NCBI GenBank assembly: GCA_959347315.1 | Contig: OY365811.1 | Span: forward strand, 38,343,346-38,407,345 | Direction of reading: 5' to 3' | DNA length: 64,000 nt | From: Bimastos eiseni | Lineage: Eukaryota; Annelida; Clitellata; Crassiclitellata; Lumbricidae | Shown here: positions 47,353-57,831 of the stretch, piece after piece | How the letters are laid out: each line of letters opens with the position of its first letter | How positions within the stretch are numbered: the first letter of the stretch is position 1 | Made by a program: the position numbers and the translations under genes | The notes under the pieces: model-generated | Database searches by the model: none | What the model was told of the DNA's origin: nothing | The model's input: the letters and a program-made list of their open reading frames with translations, nothing else

Positions 47353-49449
47353 CTGTCACAAAAACAAACCGTCGGTTAAGTCCCCATGGAGCCACATTCA
47401 GTGGCCGCACATGAAGCTGGCCCACTCCGGTTGAAGGCTAGCTATTGGACCACTGTAGGTGGACTAGTAGACTAGTCTAGGACTCTGGGCGGAAGTCTTA
47501 ATGTATTCGGCAGCTTTCCAAGCAGCCAGAACAGAAGCAAATGAACTTGCCAACAAAATGATCCCCTGTAGACCGTTGAGATCTCTCTTGCCGACGGCTT
47601 TCCACATTGGCAATTGTGCTGTTGTGATTAGTAATTTCTATCATGCCAGCATCAATTGCACAAGGTAGCAACCGCTGGCACACCAAAAGACTGCCGTAAT
47701 CAATTCACCTCACCCTAAAATATAGCATTCACATGTACTTCTCATTATTTACTGAGCAATCAAAATTGATAACTACAGATTTATAAAGAACCCTTTATTT
47801 CGAAGCAAGAACCAAAAGTCAGTTAGAAACATGTTGAATCAATCTGATCAAAGAACTAAACCAACATCAGAAGATGGAAAATTTTCGGAGAGCGATGTAT
47901 ATGCAGGACACCGGCGTCTCCCGAGTGCATATCGACATACGAGACCAGTGACATTAGCGAAGACGCAGACCGCTTTGAAGGCCTCATATACCACCCGCTC
48001 GTCGGTGCTACTCCGCATACCAACCATGTGAGCTATGTATACGCACCCGGGGACAAGAACTTCTAGTCTTCCACTGTTCCAAACTATCCTCCACCTACTC
48101 CTAGGCATCTTCTACTCTGTTCAATTCATCCCTCTGAACTAGGCTTAGCCTTACTGATGCTGCGTGCGTCCCTCGATCCGTTGTTGAAGTAATTCTGCAT
48201 TTGGTTTCAATTAATTAGGAACAATACGTGCATTGAATTGAAAATTGAATCGACAAGTGGGGGAGGTACTGCGAAAGTCATGAACGCTCAAAGGTCAATT
48301 CAATGCCTTCCTAATTCCGTCAGTATTCTAAAATCAAATGGCCTGTAGGCTAATTGGGAGAGGTCACGTAAGTTAGAGCTGTGCTATGCTACGCCAAACG
48401 AACGTCGAGACTTGAGAACTGTTCAAATGTCATTTGTTGCCTTAAGAAGCGACCATTCATCTTCCTTATCACGTAAGGATTCAATTGGGACGCCCTGTCA
48501 ATACACGCCTGTCTCCTGTAGAGCCGACAATGGATCCCGTACAGTTATCTAGCGTCTATTGAAGCGCACCAATTCTGATGCATCTACTTCACTAATTTTT
48601 GTCCACAGTCCGGTCAATTCGCAGTCAGTTCAGTTCAGTTCATAATAACCTCCCCAACACCCTGCCTACCCACTTCCCTTCCCTTCTTCCTCCTCCGCAA
48701 TTATTACTGCGCCATTCGCTAGATGACGCTGCCACTACGCGAAATCCTCAATTACGTCAGTAGAACGTACGACGGACGGATACTTCTCAGCTATTATAAC
48801 TTACTACTACTACAACTACTATTACTACTTCCCCTACTACTACTACTCCACCCCCTACACCACCTACTACCACTACTACTACTACTACTACTAATAATAA
48901 TAATAATAATAAAAATAAAAATAATAATAACAATAAATTTACCTATAATAATTAATAATTATTTAATAATGAAATAAATAAAATTAATATAATAATAATA
49001 ATAATAATAATAATACTTTTATTAATCCAAACTGCCCAGTACATAGAAAGATTAAAATTATGTAGTACAGCAGATAACAAGTTTAATAGGAGTCAATTCT
49101 GGCTGAATGTATATAAGGCACCCCTTTGTTTTACTGCTCATTTTACCGTCGTCCCCTAGGGAGTGGAAGGTTAAGTCAACCCAAGAGCTTCTATGTACTT
49201 GTTAATGTCTATAGACGTTCTTGGTCAACCCTATGTCCTTGTGCCCACGTGATACCATCCAACCATAGTTTCTGCTGGTAACAGACAATTGTCCTAACTA
49301 TCTTAAGACTTTTAGACTTCCATTGATTCTCGTACCAAGCAGTTGTCCGCTACATAAACTTACTAACCAGCAGAATTTATCGGTGAGAGGTACCAGCAAC
49401 TACCAGTCTCTGGTAATCTCACTGATAAATTCTGGTTGTTATCAGAGCT
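47353..49449. other. Intron sequence, about 3 kb between two exons (first part)
   Basis: Frames on both strands at 47831-48108 are open, with a protein-like minus reading (…VVYEAFKAVCVFANVTG…) but no splice sites. CTACTA/TAATAA trinucleotide tracts lie at 48800-49015. Nothing else was found. Confidence 0.4.
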
Positions 49450-49695
49450 AGAAGCAAGGGGTGTAGCGCAGGGAAAAGACTCACAAAACACAGAGGTCAA
49501 GGTTATGACCCTTGACTTGACATAGATTTCAAGTCACTTATTGTAAAATCCTGTAAATCATTATATGTAATGATTTGAACCCATTATGCAAAAGGAAAAT
49601 TTTATCCCAAAAACATTACTCATTCATTGACTACATGCATATAACAATTTGTGTTGTATTGTATCTACTTAAGGTGCTCTATAAATACTCAAATA
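49450..49695 (+). repeat. SINE-like retroposon, weak tRNA head
   Basis: The head 'gggtgtagcgcagggaaaag' and box-B-like 'gaggtcaaggttatgaccc' are degraded. The tail 'tgtattgtatctacttaagg' followed by 'tgctctataaatac' matches the tails of the other SINE families in type. Confidence 0.4.
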
Positions 49696-50154
49696 CAATG
49701 CAATAGACAATACAACACAATATAATATATATATATGTATATATGTAGGAATGCAAGCATGTATAAGCATGCATATATTTTATATATATTTGTTATGCGC
49801 ACTATGCATGTATGTATGCATGTACCTGTATGCAGGCATGCGTGTTCGTATGCATATGCCTGCGTGCATACTACACGCATGTACATAAGCAACAGGCATG
49901 TACATATGAATGGGTGTATGACTGCATGTGTATATGTATTTATGTACATAAGCATCAAGATATTTAACATAATATGGTTTACCCATCTCACAAGTGTGCT
50001 GCCCGCATGTTAATCAAACTGTCCTGAACAAGCGCATCCAAAGACAGTTTGAAAATGTTTGCTCAACAGAGTTTAGATTAGAATGCGTGAGCATGCAGCA
50101 TGTGTCAAGAATGACTTGTTAAGTATTTAAGGAAAGAAATCCCTCAATTATTCT
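49696..50154. other. Intron sequence with (TA)n and GCATGTAT words
   Basis: TATG/CATG-rich simple sequence at 49728-49950. No gene was found. Confidence 0.4.
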
Positions 50155-50280
50155 GAGGCAGCCACGGGTATGATATTACGACATCACTTTCTTAGTCTCG
50201 GCATATGAGGCTCTGTGGCCAGTCCGCTTTCTTACTGTCTCATCCTCCACCGACAGTGTGTTGTCAATATTATATGTAAT
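50155..50280 (-). repeat. SINE family A, body fragment
   Basis: 'actttcttagtctcggcata' and 'gtggccagtccgctttctta' are the reverse complement of the family A body. The tRNA-like head is absent (5' truncated). Confidence 0.55.
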
Positions 50281-50408
50281 TTGGAAAGCAGAAGGAATAG
50301 AAATATCCGACAGACAGACAGACATCAGACAGGCAGACAACAGTCATCTGACCCCAGAAACGCATCTGGGCAACAAAGGATGGTATAAGCTGACCTAATG
50401 GCACCTAC
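50281..50408. other. Intron start with short (CAGA)n
   Basis: Holds the GTAGGT donor that follows the exon at 50409 on the minus strand, then a CAGACAGACAGACA run at 50309-50340. Confidence 0.4.
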
Positions 50409-50768
50409 CCATGACTTCACAGTCTTGGCACTCTCTCCCCGTAAGTCAGAACACTGGATCCGAATGGTAGTCTGTCGATCATTCCGCTGATGATCCAGAT
50501 CAAGCGCACGGTTGATCAGCGACATTGAACCAATCTGATTCAGGTGGCAGTACCGTCTTGGCGGAATCGCAGGTGGCTCAGAATCCCTGGCAGAGAGTCC
50601 GGAGGATCTCCAAGGAACCTTCTGGATTGACGGTTCAGCTTCACTGCCATCATTTGGCGCCAGATTAATGATACCGCACGGAATGGTGATGGTGTTGGCG
50701 TGTTTCTTCTTCTGGCGAATAATTGTTCTTATTTGCCGACGTTCATCAAAATCAGTGCTCTCGTCCAG
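50409..50768 (-). CDS. Internal exon with smoothelin-type motif (first seen)
   Basis: A 360-bp exon, phase 0 to 0 (120 codons). The acceptor is tttttctttgtcatgaag (next to 50769) and the donor TGG|GTAGGT (50408). The peptide opens with LDESTDFDERRQIRTIIR then QKKKH, which matches in order the conserved D-x-TTDFEERRLIRxAxR motif that repeats in smoothelins, actin-associated proteins that usually end in a calponin-homology domain. The remainder is polar and probably unstructured (SSGLSARDSEPPAIPPRR, then a Gln/Arg/Asp-rich part ending KTVKSW). By family, a cytoskeletal role in contractile or adherent cells is likely; that is inference. No calponin-homology domain and no upstream exon was found in the window. 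GC is well above the flanks, as expected of an exon. Confidence 0.6.
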
Positions 50769-50849
50769 CTTCATGACAAAGAAAAATTATGCTGAAACGC
50801 TGGTAAATTATATATTAAGCAGCAAGTAGGATCCTATACTAAGCAACCC

Positions 50850-51172
50850 ACATGACATAACATAACAAGAAATCACATCCGACAACAAGTAACTCACATG
50901 CCATAGAACAGGAAATCACATCCAACAATAAGTAACTCACATGCCATAGAACAGGAAATCACATCCAACAATAAGTAACTCACATGCCATAGAACAGGAA
51001 ATCACATCCAACAACAAGTAACTCACATGCCATAGAACAGGAAATCACAGACGACAACAAGTAACTCACGTGCCATAGAACAGGAAATCACATACGACAA
51101 CAAGTAACTCACATGCCATAGAACAGGAAATCACATACGACAACAAGTAACTCACATGCCATAGAACAGCAA
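50850..51172. repeat. 43-bp tandem repeat, about 8 copies, beside an exon
   Basis: The unit contains 'catagaacaggaaatcacat', 'ccaacaataagtaactcaca' and 'tgc'. The spacing of 'atgccataga' is 43 bp (for example 50898 and 50941). The array lies in the intron 80-400 bp upstream of the acceptor at 50769 on the minus strand. Confidence 0.85.
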
Positions 51173-51474
51173 GCAAGTAACATCCATGGATACCATAAAA
51201 GCAAATACCAATCTTTCTAATTTTATACATTATAATGTACCAGCATACCATTACAAGCAATATATTTTGTAACCTGTAACTAACATAATTCTGTAAGACA
51301 TAAAAATAACATAGCATGACAGCAAACACACCTCCAAAATGTACAAATAACACCTTATAAACAGCAGTGGAATGTCATAGAATCATTACAATGGAAAACA
51401 TCCCCATTTATTACATATGATCTCATCTTATCTCATGGACAATTGGACATTTGTACGGCACCTCTCGTAGCAGG
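51173..51474. other. Intron-like sequence, no gene seen
   Basis: AT-rich unique sequence following the 43-bp array. No exon or repeat was recognised. Confidence 0.35.
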
Positions 51475-51765
51475 CTATTCAGAGTGACCGGCCCGTCTAA
51501 GGAAGGTCTTCAATCTCTCAAGAGATGACCTGTGTATGGCCTCAACCCTGCTCACTTTTTCAGTTAAGTGATGGGTGGGAGATTCTTGCCACCCTTTGAA
51601 TGGAACAACGAGTGTCACAACCTCTAATAAATCCCTTTGAAAGGAACAATGAGTACCACAACCTCTAAGAAACCCCTTTGAATGGAAGAGCGTCCCAGGA
51701 AGATGATCCGTTCCTTTGGCCGGCCAGATTGAAATGGTGCGACCACTTTTCAGGTCACGTGTCAT
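51475..51765 (-). repeat. Unclassified repeat with internal ~40-bp duplication
   Basis: Blocks of the type 'cattcaaaggggtttcttag' and 'aggttgtggtactcattg' (minus strand) occur three times at about 41-bp spacing (51595-51690). The minus frame is open for 96 codons, but the reading follows the repetition and I do not call it a gene. Confidence 0.45.
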
Positions 51766-52474
51766 GCGTTACTTTCCCTATCATTATTATTATTATTAAA
51801 CTAACGATTTCTTAAGCGCCGTAACGCAGCCAAGGGCGCTTAGTAGGGCGATATGTTAGTAACAATGGGGATGTTTTTCACCCTGGTGTGCTTTTGTGCG
51901 TTGGCCATTTATGAATGTGTGTGTGTGTGTGTGCAATTATCAGTATGAAACATGTAAACTTCAAGTTGAGGCTTTGGCTATATTAGGACTTCAGCTGGTC
52001 TTTTCAGGACCATGAATGTAGTGAATATGAAGATGAGTTAGGGCTTAGGTTGGTGATCTTAGGGTATTAAGGGCGGTAACGGCTAACCTTACGCCAAATG
52101 CCTAGGTAGGGAGTGGGGTGGTGGGAGAGATGAGCTGGGGTTAAGAAAACACTGTGATCCTAAGGATTAGAGAGGAGGGCGTGTTTATCTTGTTCGCACC
52201 ACAGCAGTCGATTGCTTCTCAAAACCCTTCAGTATCAGGTCCCACTGTGTCTGTACTCTGGCTATATCTGCTTGTGTCTCTGTCTGCGACAACCTTTGTT
52301 TGTCTGTTTGTCTTCTTCTGTACGCCATCCTCTCGTTCTGTATATAATTATTTCTCTGTGCAACAAGCATGAAACTGTAGGTATATCAACTCAGGTACAG
52401 GTCCAGCTTTCAGAACTGATGACGGTTGGCAGGCATTTCAAAAGAGCAATCTCATCCCATAAGCTGTCCAGAGA
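51766..52474. other. Non-coding stretch
   Basis: (ATT)n at 51782-51798 and (GT)n at 51917-51933. 'ttcttaagcgccgtaacgca' at 51808-51827 is SINE-tail-like. A plus frame across 52212-52700 runs into the SINE and is not a gene. Confidence 0.4.
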
Positions 52475-52690
52475 GGCAACCATGAGCATTTTCCTGGCCT
52501 TGTCATATGAGGGCGGTTTGCCAATCCACTTCCTCACCATCTCATCTTCTCACCAATGGTGTGTGGTCGGTGTATTCATTCTAGCTGAGTTGGCCATGTG
52601 GGGAGGGGTGTGTGTGCAGATGGAACAGAAATCTCCAGCCAAATTTCTGCCCTGGTGGGTATTTGAGCCTCTGACCTCTCATTTGAGCAC
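52475..52690 (-). repeat. tRNA-headed SINE, family A
   Basis: Reverse complement of the family body ('gcattttcctggccttgtca', 'tatgagggcggtttgccaat') and of a box-B region ('tatttgagcctctgacctct'). Confidence 0.6.
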
Positions 52691-53336
52691 CCCAATTTAA
52701 TATGGCACCCAAATGTAGCACCCAAACTTTAGCAATAACCGGTGATGCATGAATGCACAGTATGATGCATGATTGTACAAATAAGTACCATATATTTACA
52801 TATATATATTTATTCCTACATACATATTTGTATAATTGTATTAAGTTAAATATACAGCTTTAGAGGTATGATTGTATGTATGTAATTATGAGCATACTAT
52901 AAATAAATAGATATATGTGTGTGTGTGTGTGTGTGCCATAGTCAGGCTATAATTAATTTTTTAAATATTCCTGTTGTACATATTAGTTCAGTGGACTTTG
53001 TAAGTAGATCAATTATTTTATTCATAAGACCACAAGACACCCCAATGCTATTATACCATGCAGATGAGGCAGGTAGCCTTGTAGCTTCTGCGACCATGAG
53101 GCAGTAAATGTAAATTGACACGTTTGCCTTCGACTCTGCTCATTTTTTAATGACCCCATACTAGGGTGAGATCCTTCACAGCAGCTGGCCGTGGGTGCTG
53201 CAAGGGTAAAAACTAAAAAAACATACCATTAAGAGCTTTATATGGTTCCTAACCACAGTCTGTGTCAGAACCAATGCAAATTCACCTGGAATAGCTCATT
53301 AACAATAACCTCCTCTGAAAAGTCATGACAGTGTCC
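52691..53336. other. Non-coding stretch
   Basis: TATATATA/CATACATA words at 52790-52830 and (GT)n at 52917-52933. No gene is supported. Confidence 0.4.
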
Positions 53337-53590
53337 TCTGAGACAGCACTGTCATCCAAGCCTTCCCCCCCGAGTCTACATCTCTTGCGCTGAAGAATTT
53401 CGGTCCTCTCGGCTTCTTAAATTATTTATACCTCTGTCCTCCAGTTTTCTTGTGTGCCTCTAATTGATTGAACATCTTTGAATACCTCTTCCTTTCCAGT
53501 AATAACCTTGTATGTTTCGTTTATATCTCCTCTGCTCCTCCTCTCAACTGTTGCTAGTCCACACCTTTTCAACCCTTCCTCATAGCTCAG
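53337..53590 (-). pseudogene. LINE (CR1/Jockey-like) polyprotein C-terminus, decayed
   Basis: Reading the minus strand from 53590, one frame gives YEEGLKRCGLATVERRSRGD, then INETYKVITGKEE, up to a stop at about 53427, then a further open part to 53340 with another stop between. This is the typical post-reverse-transcriptase segment of CR1/Jockey-type LINEs (YEERL-RLGL-TLE-RR-RGDLIE-YKILTGKE). The upstream part (53590-53830) has many stops and frameshifts, with only a trace of the 'QHGF' motif near 53780. It is a dead 5'-degraded copy. Confidence 0.65.
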
Positions 53591-54133
53591 ATAAAATCAT
53601 TGTAGCGCCAATTACTTTTTTAGCTCGTCTTTACAATTCTCCAGTTTTACATGTCCTGTTTTAGGTTTGTATAACCTCAGTATTGTAGCCTTGTCTATGG
53701 TGACTAATATATAGTCCTTCTTATTATGCCCCAGGTTGATTAAAACTTTTTGATACATCAGCCTCTGGTAATCCATGTTGACTGCCCCTTATAGTATCAT
53801 TCTCATTCAAATGTTCCACTGTATCACTCTCATTCCAATGTTCCACTATGTTATCCGTAGAAATTTAAGGACACCGTAAATGGATTCTTCTACATCAAAA
53901 TAATCAGGTCACTTAAACGTCTTACCATCAGACAGCCAATATACATCTGACTGGAATGGAAGGTTTATCCACTAAGCTATTCATATAACTAAACATGGTT
54001 TTTGACCGTTAACTACACGATTCTACTGAAACAGTAATCTACCATCTAAACGATACCTCACACGTTTAGACCTAAACATTAGATTTCCTAGAAAGATTTG
54101 ATAGATCTTAATAAACGTCCTTCAAAGACAGAT
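53591..54133. other. Probable decayed LINE sequence and spacer
   Basis: The first 240 bases continue the minus-strand LINE at low similarity. 'cccttatagtatcattctcattc' is partly repeated at 53790 and 53825. No open frame. Confidence 0.35.
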
Positions 54134-54394
54134 TGACTAAAATGCTCATTCATAGATCTTAAAGAGGCCTTTGACTGCACTTACCACCCAGACATGTTCC
54201 AACCAATGTATCTCCACTTTTCGCCTTACAACAGGAACATCGAATATCAGCTCCATGACTGGTGTCTCCGACTCTCCGGCTTCAGTCAAACCGCACCTCT
54301 AATGCTTCCACCAACATTCATCCATAAGGAATGCTCCATTTGCCCTATGCTAAGGTCTATGGTCATTTATATACAGCCGATTACAACCAGATGA
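54134..54394 (+). pseudogene. Reverse-transcriptase fragment of a LINE, decayed
   Basis: A plus-strand frame contains FIDLKEAFDCTYHPDMF (54149-54199), the conserved F-x-DL-KAFD block with the first catalytic Asp of LINE reverse transcriptases. It continues with HDWCLRLSG before a stop at 54395. The YxDD block is not found and both flanks are out of frame. Orientation is opposite to the LINE piece at 53337, so at least two insertions are involved. Confidence 0.45.
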
Positions 54395-55986
54395 AACTGA
54401 AGAATGAACACACGGCTCTTCTCATTCAAACAGAAGACTGCGTTTTCATATCGCATCCAATTCTCTAATAGTTCACAGAAGTAACAAAACAAAGTCTCTC
54501 TACCAGACCTAAGCAATCATGTTGTCCAACTTTAACTTGCATTCAAATACCTCCTTTCTGAGCAGCAATGTATTCTCACAGATTATTAAGCTCCTCTAAA
54601 GTCTATCTCATCTAAAACATCATAACACCACGTCGGCTGTGAGTCAGTGACACACTACAAAAGGTCCATATCCATTGCCCCCAATCAGACCAACTATAAC
54701 TCGGAATTCAACCCACCAAGCGGCGCCTCATGAATTAAACACGAACAAATATGAGAAATATGCGTGCAACATGTGCATTGGCCATACGTTGCACATCGCG
54801 TGCCAAATGTGCTGGGATGCTGCGCTGTATATATAAGAACATGGAGCAGATGTTGCAGAAGCTGAAGACTGGTCAGCTAATGAAGGAAACGTCTGCCAAT
54901 TTGAGACATCAAAATCACATGGAAAATGAAAAATCTGTCTGATTTAAATTTAGTTAGGGCAAGTCTAGAAAGAATTCAGCTTTTTTAAGCACCACCACAG
55001 GTGAGGCAGTGGTGGTGTTAAATAGAGCAGGTATACCATTCTGTAATTTATAAAGCACCTTCAGCAACATGAAACATCAAAAGCAGGCTGTAAGGTCAAT
55101 TACACCCATAAGACCTCTATTCTGCAGCCATGGACAGCAACAGACAATCAAGGTGTGTGGCAAGGGGACCTTCAGCTTCAGCCTCTGGTCAGAGGACTCC
55201 ATCCGACGGACCGAGGGCATGACCTCATCAAACGCATGTCCTGTATTATTTAACAGAGTGACAAAATTAGTCTTACAACTCCGCCACTGTTTCGATTTTG
55301 ACAGCACCAGTCCCAAGCCTGCAGAAAGGAGGAGGGTGACACCAAATCATCTTCGATATGGAACGGTGTCGTTGCATTTTTAGTCTTACAAGGACTGCAG
55401 GCCAATAAGTGGACTAAAGAGCTCAGCTAGACCATGCACTCAGGCCATTGTTTCACCTCCCACATACATGCACACACAGCTACAGTATGGCATGGACATA
55501 ATTATGCAGGCATACGCAAACATAAGAACATACAAACACAACATCTATGTATACATGTGTAGACTAATTGATATATTTTAAAGAGAATATTGTGGATAAT
55601 TTTTACACATTGCATATCAAGAAAATATACACACATACAAATGCACATTCCACACATTGAAAAGTACTAATATATGTATACATATATACATGCTCACATA
55701 TACTTCTGTATACTTGTAAAAAAATATGCATGCATATACAAGCACACAAAATACATAATGCCACACCTTTCTTGGTGCAATCTGCCTCAGGAGAGACATA
55801 AATACACACTTAGCCAACAGCCAGTCAAACAAGAACATCATTTCACGCATGTCCATGATATTTGCATATAATAATTATTATATGCTCAATTATTGCATCC
55901 AACATGAGCATTGCTCATACATGAGATGCACTAATTATTTTTTACAAAGGCAAAAGGTAACCATGCAGCAAGCAGCACATGTCCAC
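54395..55986. other. Non-coding stretch, unresolved frames
   Basis: A plus frame at 55069-55383 and its complement (55077-55316) are both open with protein-like composition and no known family, possibly retroelement-derived. AT-rich CATACA/TATATA words occur at 55660-55740. No splice pair was matched. Confidence 0.35.
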
Positions 55987-56068
55987 ATATGGAAATATAT
56001 ATATATATACATAAATAAATATATATATATATATATATATTTATGTATATATATATATATTTCCATAT
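55987..56068. repeat. Perfect AT-rich palindrome, 30-bp arms
   Basis: Arms 55987-56016 (starting ATATGGAAATATAT) and 56039-56068 (ending TTCCATAT) are exact reverse complements around a 22-base AT loop. Partial extra copies of 'atatttccatat' follow at 56070-56098. Confidence 0.85.
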
Positions 56069-56679
56069 ATCATATTTCCATATATATTTCCATATATATA
56101 TATATATATACACAATACACTTTTCATTCACTCCCTCAACATTGATTGGCTCCCATATCTCTTTGGCTTGTCCACTGTAATAATTCTCTACTTCTATAAA
56201 CTGGTGAAATCATTTCATTTTGCCCATGGCACAGCTGGGAGCACCTCTGAGTAACCTTATTTTGAAGAGGCGCTATATAAAACTTCGGAATGAATCAATA
56301 ATGTTATAGTAACTGTTCATATATATGACTCGCTAATTTTATTGTAAATATTCAAATATCGTAATCAGTTTACTTTAAAAAATAACTTATTTAATACATT
56401 TTGTACAGAAACAATTTAAATACAAATAATGCAACAGTGGACATATTCTAGTTCCTATAGCAGTGATATAAAACTTAGTTGGATAACCCCGTATTAAATT
56501 ACAGATTTCAAGTGGACATTTCCAAGTAACATCATAACAAAATTTCACTTGAAGAGAAACGGCATGTAGTCAAAAATTGATAGATATCTTTGGTAAATAG
56601 CAACGACATAGAAATCGAATTCCAATTATGCGGTGGTAGCCTAGGTAGGCAAATACTCGCACGTGTACCCTTGCAAAAG
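56069..56679. other. Non-coding stretch upstream of a candidate first exon
   Basis: 'aagaggcgctatataaaact' at 56266-56285 is a SINE tail. The 60 bp before 56680 contain 'gcacgtg', a CACGTG E-box (56660-56665). AT rich otherwise. Confidence 0.35.
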
Positions 56680-56783
56680 ATGGCCGAACTTGGTATAGAT
56701 GGTTTAATGGCGATAGTGCAGTATCGGGATGCGTATATGCGTCGTACGGTATCTTTTGGCATGCTGCTGCGGTTGCGCAGAAG
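56680..56783 (+). CDS. Candidate first coding exon with TISU-like start
   Basis: The ATG lies in AAAAGATGGCCGAAC, close to the YY1/TISU element (AAGATGGCGGC) that marks starts with very short 5' UTRs in animal genes. The frame MAELGIDGLMAIVQYRDAYM continues with RRTVSFGMLLRLRR and is cut by a donor AGAAG|GTATGA at 56784, leaving phase 2. The surrounding 250 bases are richer in CpG than the flanks. If not spliced, the frame ends six codons later. Without the next exon the product cannot be named. A minus-strand frame over the same bases is a competing reading. Confidence 0.35.
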
Positions 56784-57831
56784 GTATGATATTTTGCAAT
56801 GACGACACTAACTTATCCTGACCAAAGCCGACTCTCACGACGCCTAAACTGGCCCTAAACGACCATCACGATTCACGACGCCCGTATACACGTACCCCTA
56901 TACTGCACTTTCGCCTGTTTGATTTTCTGTACTAACTGATTCGTTAGTTTGCTGTGATTTCCAGTTACATCCGCGGAAAAATCGACAATAAATATAAAAA
57001 ATTAAGAAGGGTGGCGGAATGTACCTTGCAACGCAAACTCTTTTCATCCAGTCCGCTGTAAATATTCGTCATTTGCGATCAACATCTGATAATTATGGCA
57101 GGTTTAAGTATCACGCGCATATTTTCTGTCGCTTTTCAATTTAACTAATTAGCTAAATTCGTCTGCATTTAACTAGTTCACGAGAATCGCAACAATTTGT
57201 CCATATATATTATATGCGGTACGCGTCTTCGATGTCCCTTACAAACACGGTTCAAAACTTAAGGACGAGTCCATGTTGCGCCAAGGGTGGATAGCAGTGC
57301 TACCACTTTCCACTTTCTGAAATTCCAAGATCATAATATTATCATAAAATTACCAAGATAAAGTTGTTATGAAATGTTGAATGTGTTTTAGCAATTCACA
57401 ATCATTCAAAAAATGCGGAGCTACGAACTGGAAACGAAAAACTCGGACATAACGTTGAGTTAATAAATTAGGCATATAGGCCTAGGCCTAATGTCTACAA
57501 AATCTCATCTGGGCATACGATGTAGGCCAACAAAGCCTAAAGACTACACAATAATTATGAAAGTAAAAGTTCATATAGTGTTATTTATCAGTCTTAAAGA
57601 GTTTAATGTGATATCGTGACTGATAATGAAGATTGAAATTAAGATATAAGTTTCATTTCGTTATTCGAATTTTAAGGTTACACCATTTAAGATATAGTTT
57701 TGTAAAGATTTTCTGGTGACGGGTTCTCCGAGCCTCATCCCAAACACCTATCCCTATTTTGCTTTTGCTCATTCGGCCCTGACCCGCCACTGGCTGGAAA
57801 ATATTCTCATTGTCCCACGATCAGGGCTGGA
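56784..57831. other. Putative first intron, no gene seen
   Basis: TAGGCCTA occurs twice, overlapping, at about 57478-57490. The rest is AT rich and without signals. Confidence 0.35.

Noticed and set aside
47831..48108. Overlapping open frames on both strands
   Set aside because: Neither has splice sites nor recognisable family. Both may be an old repeat.
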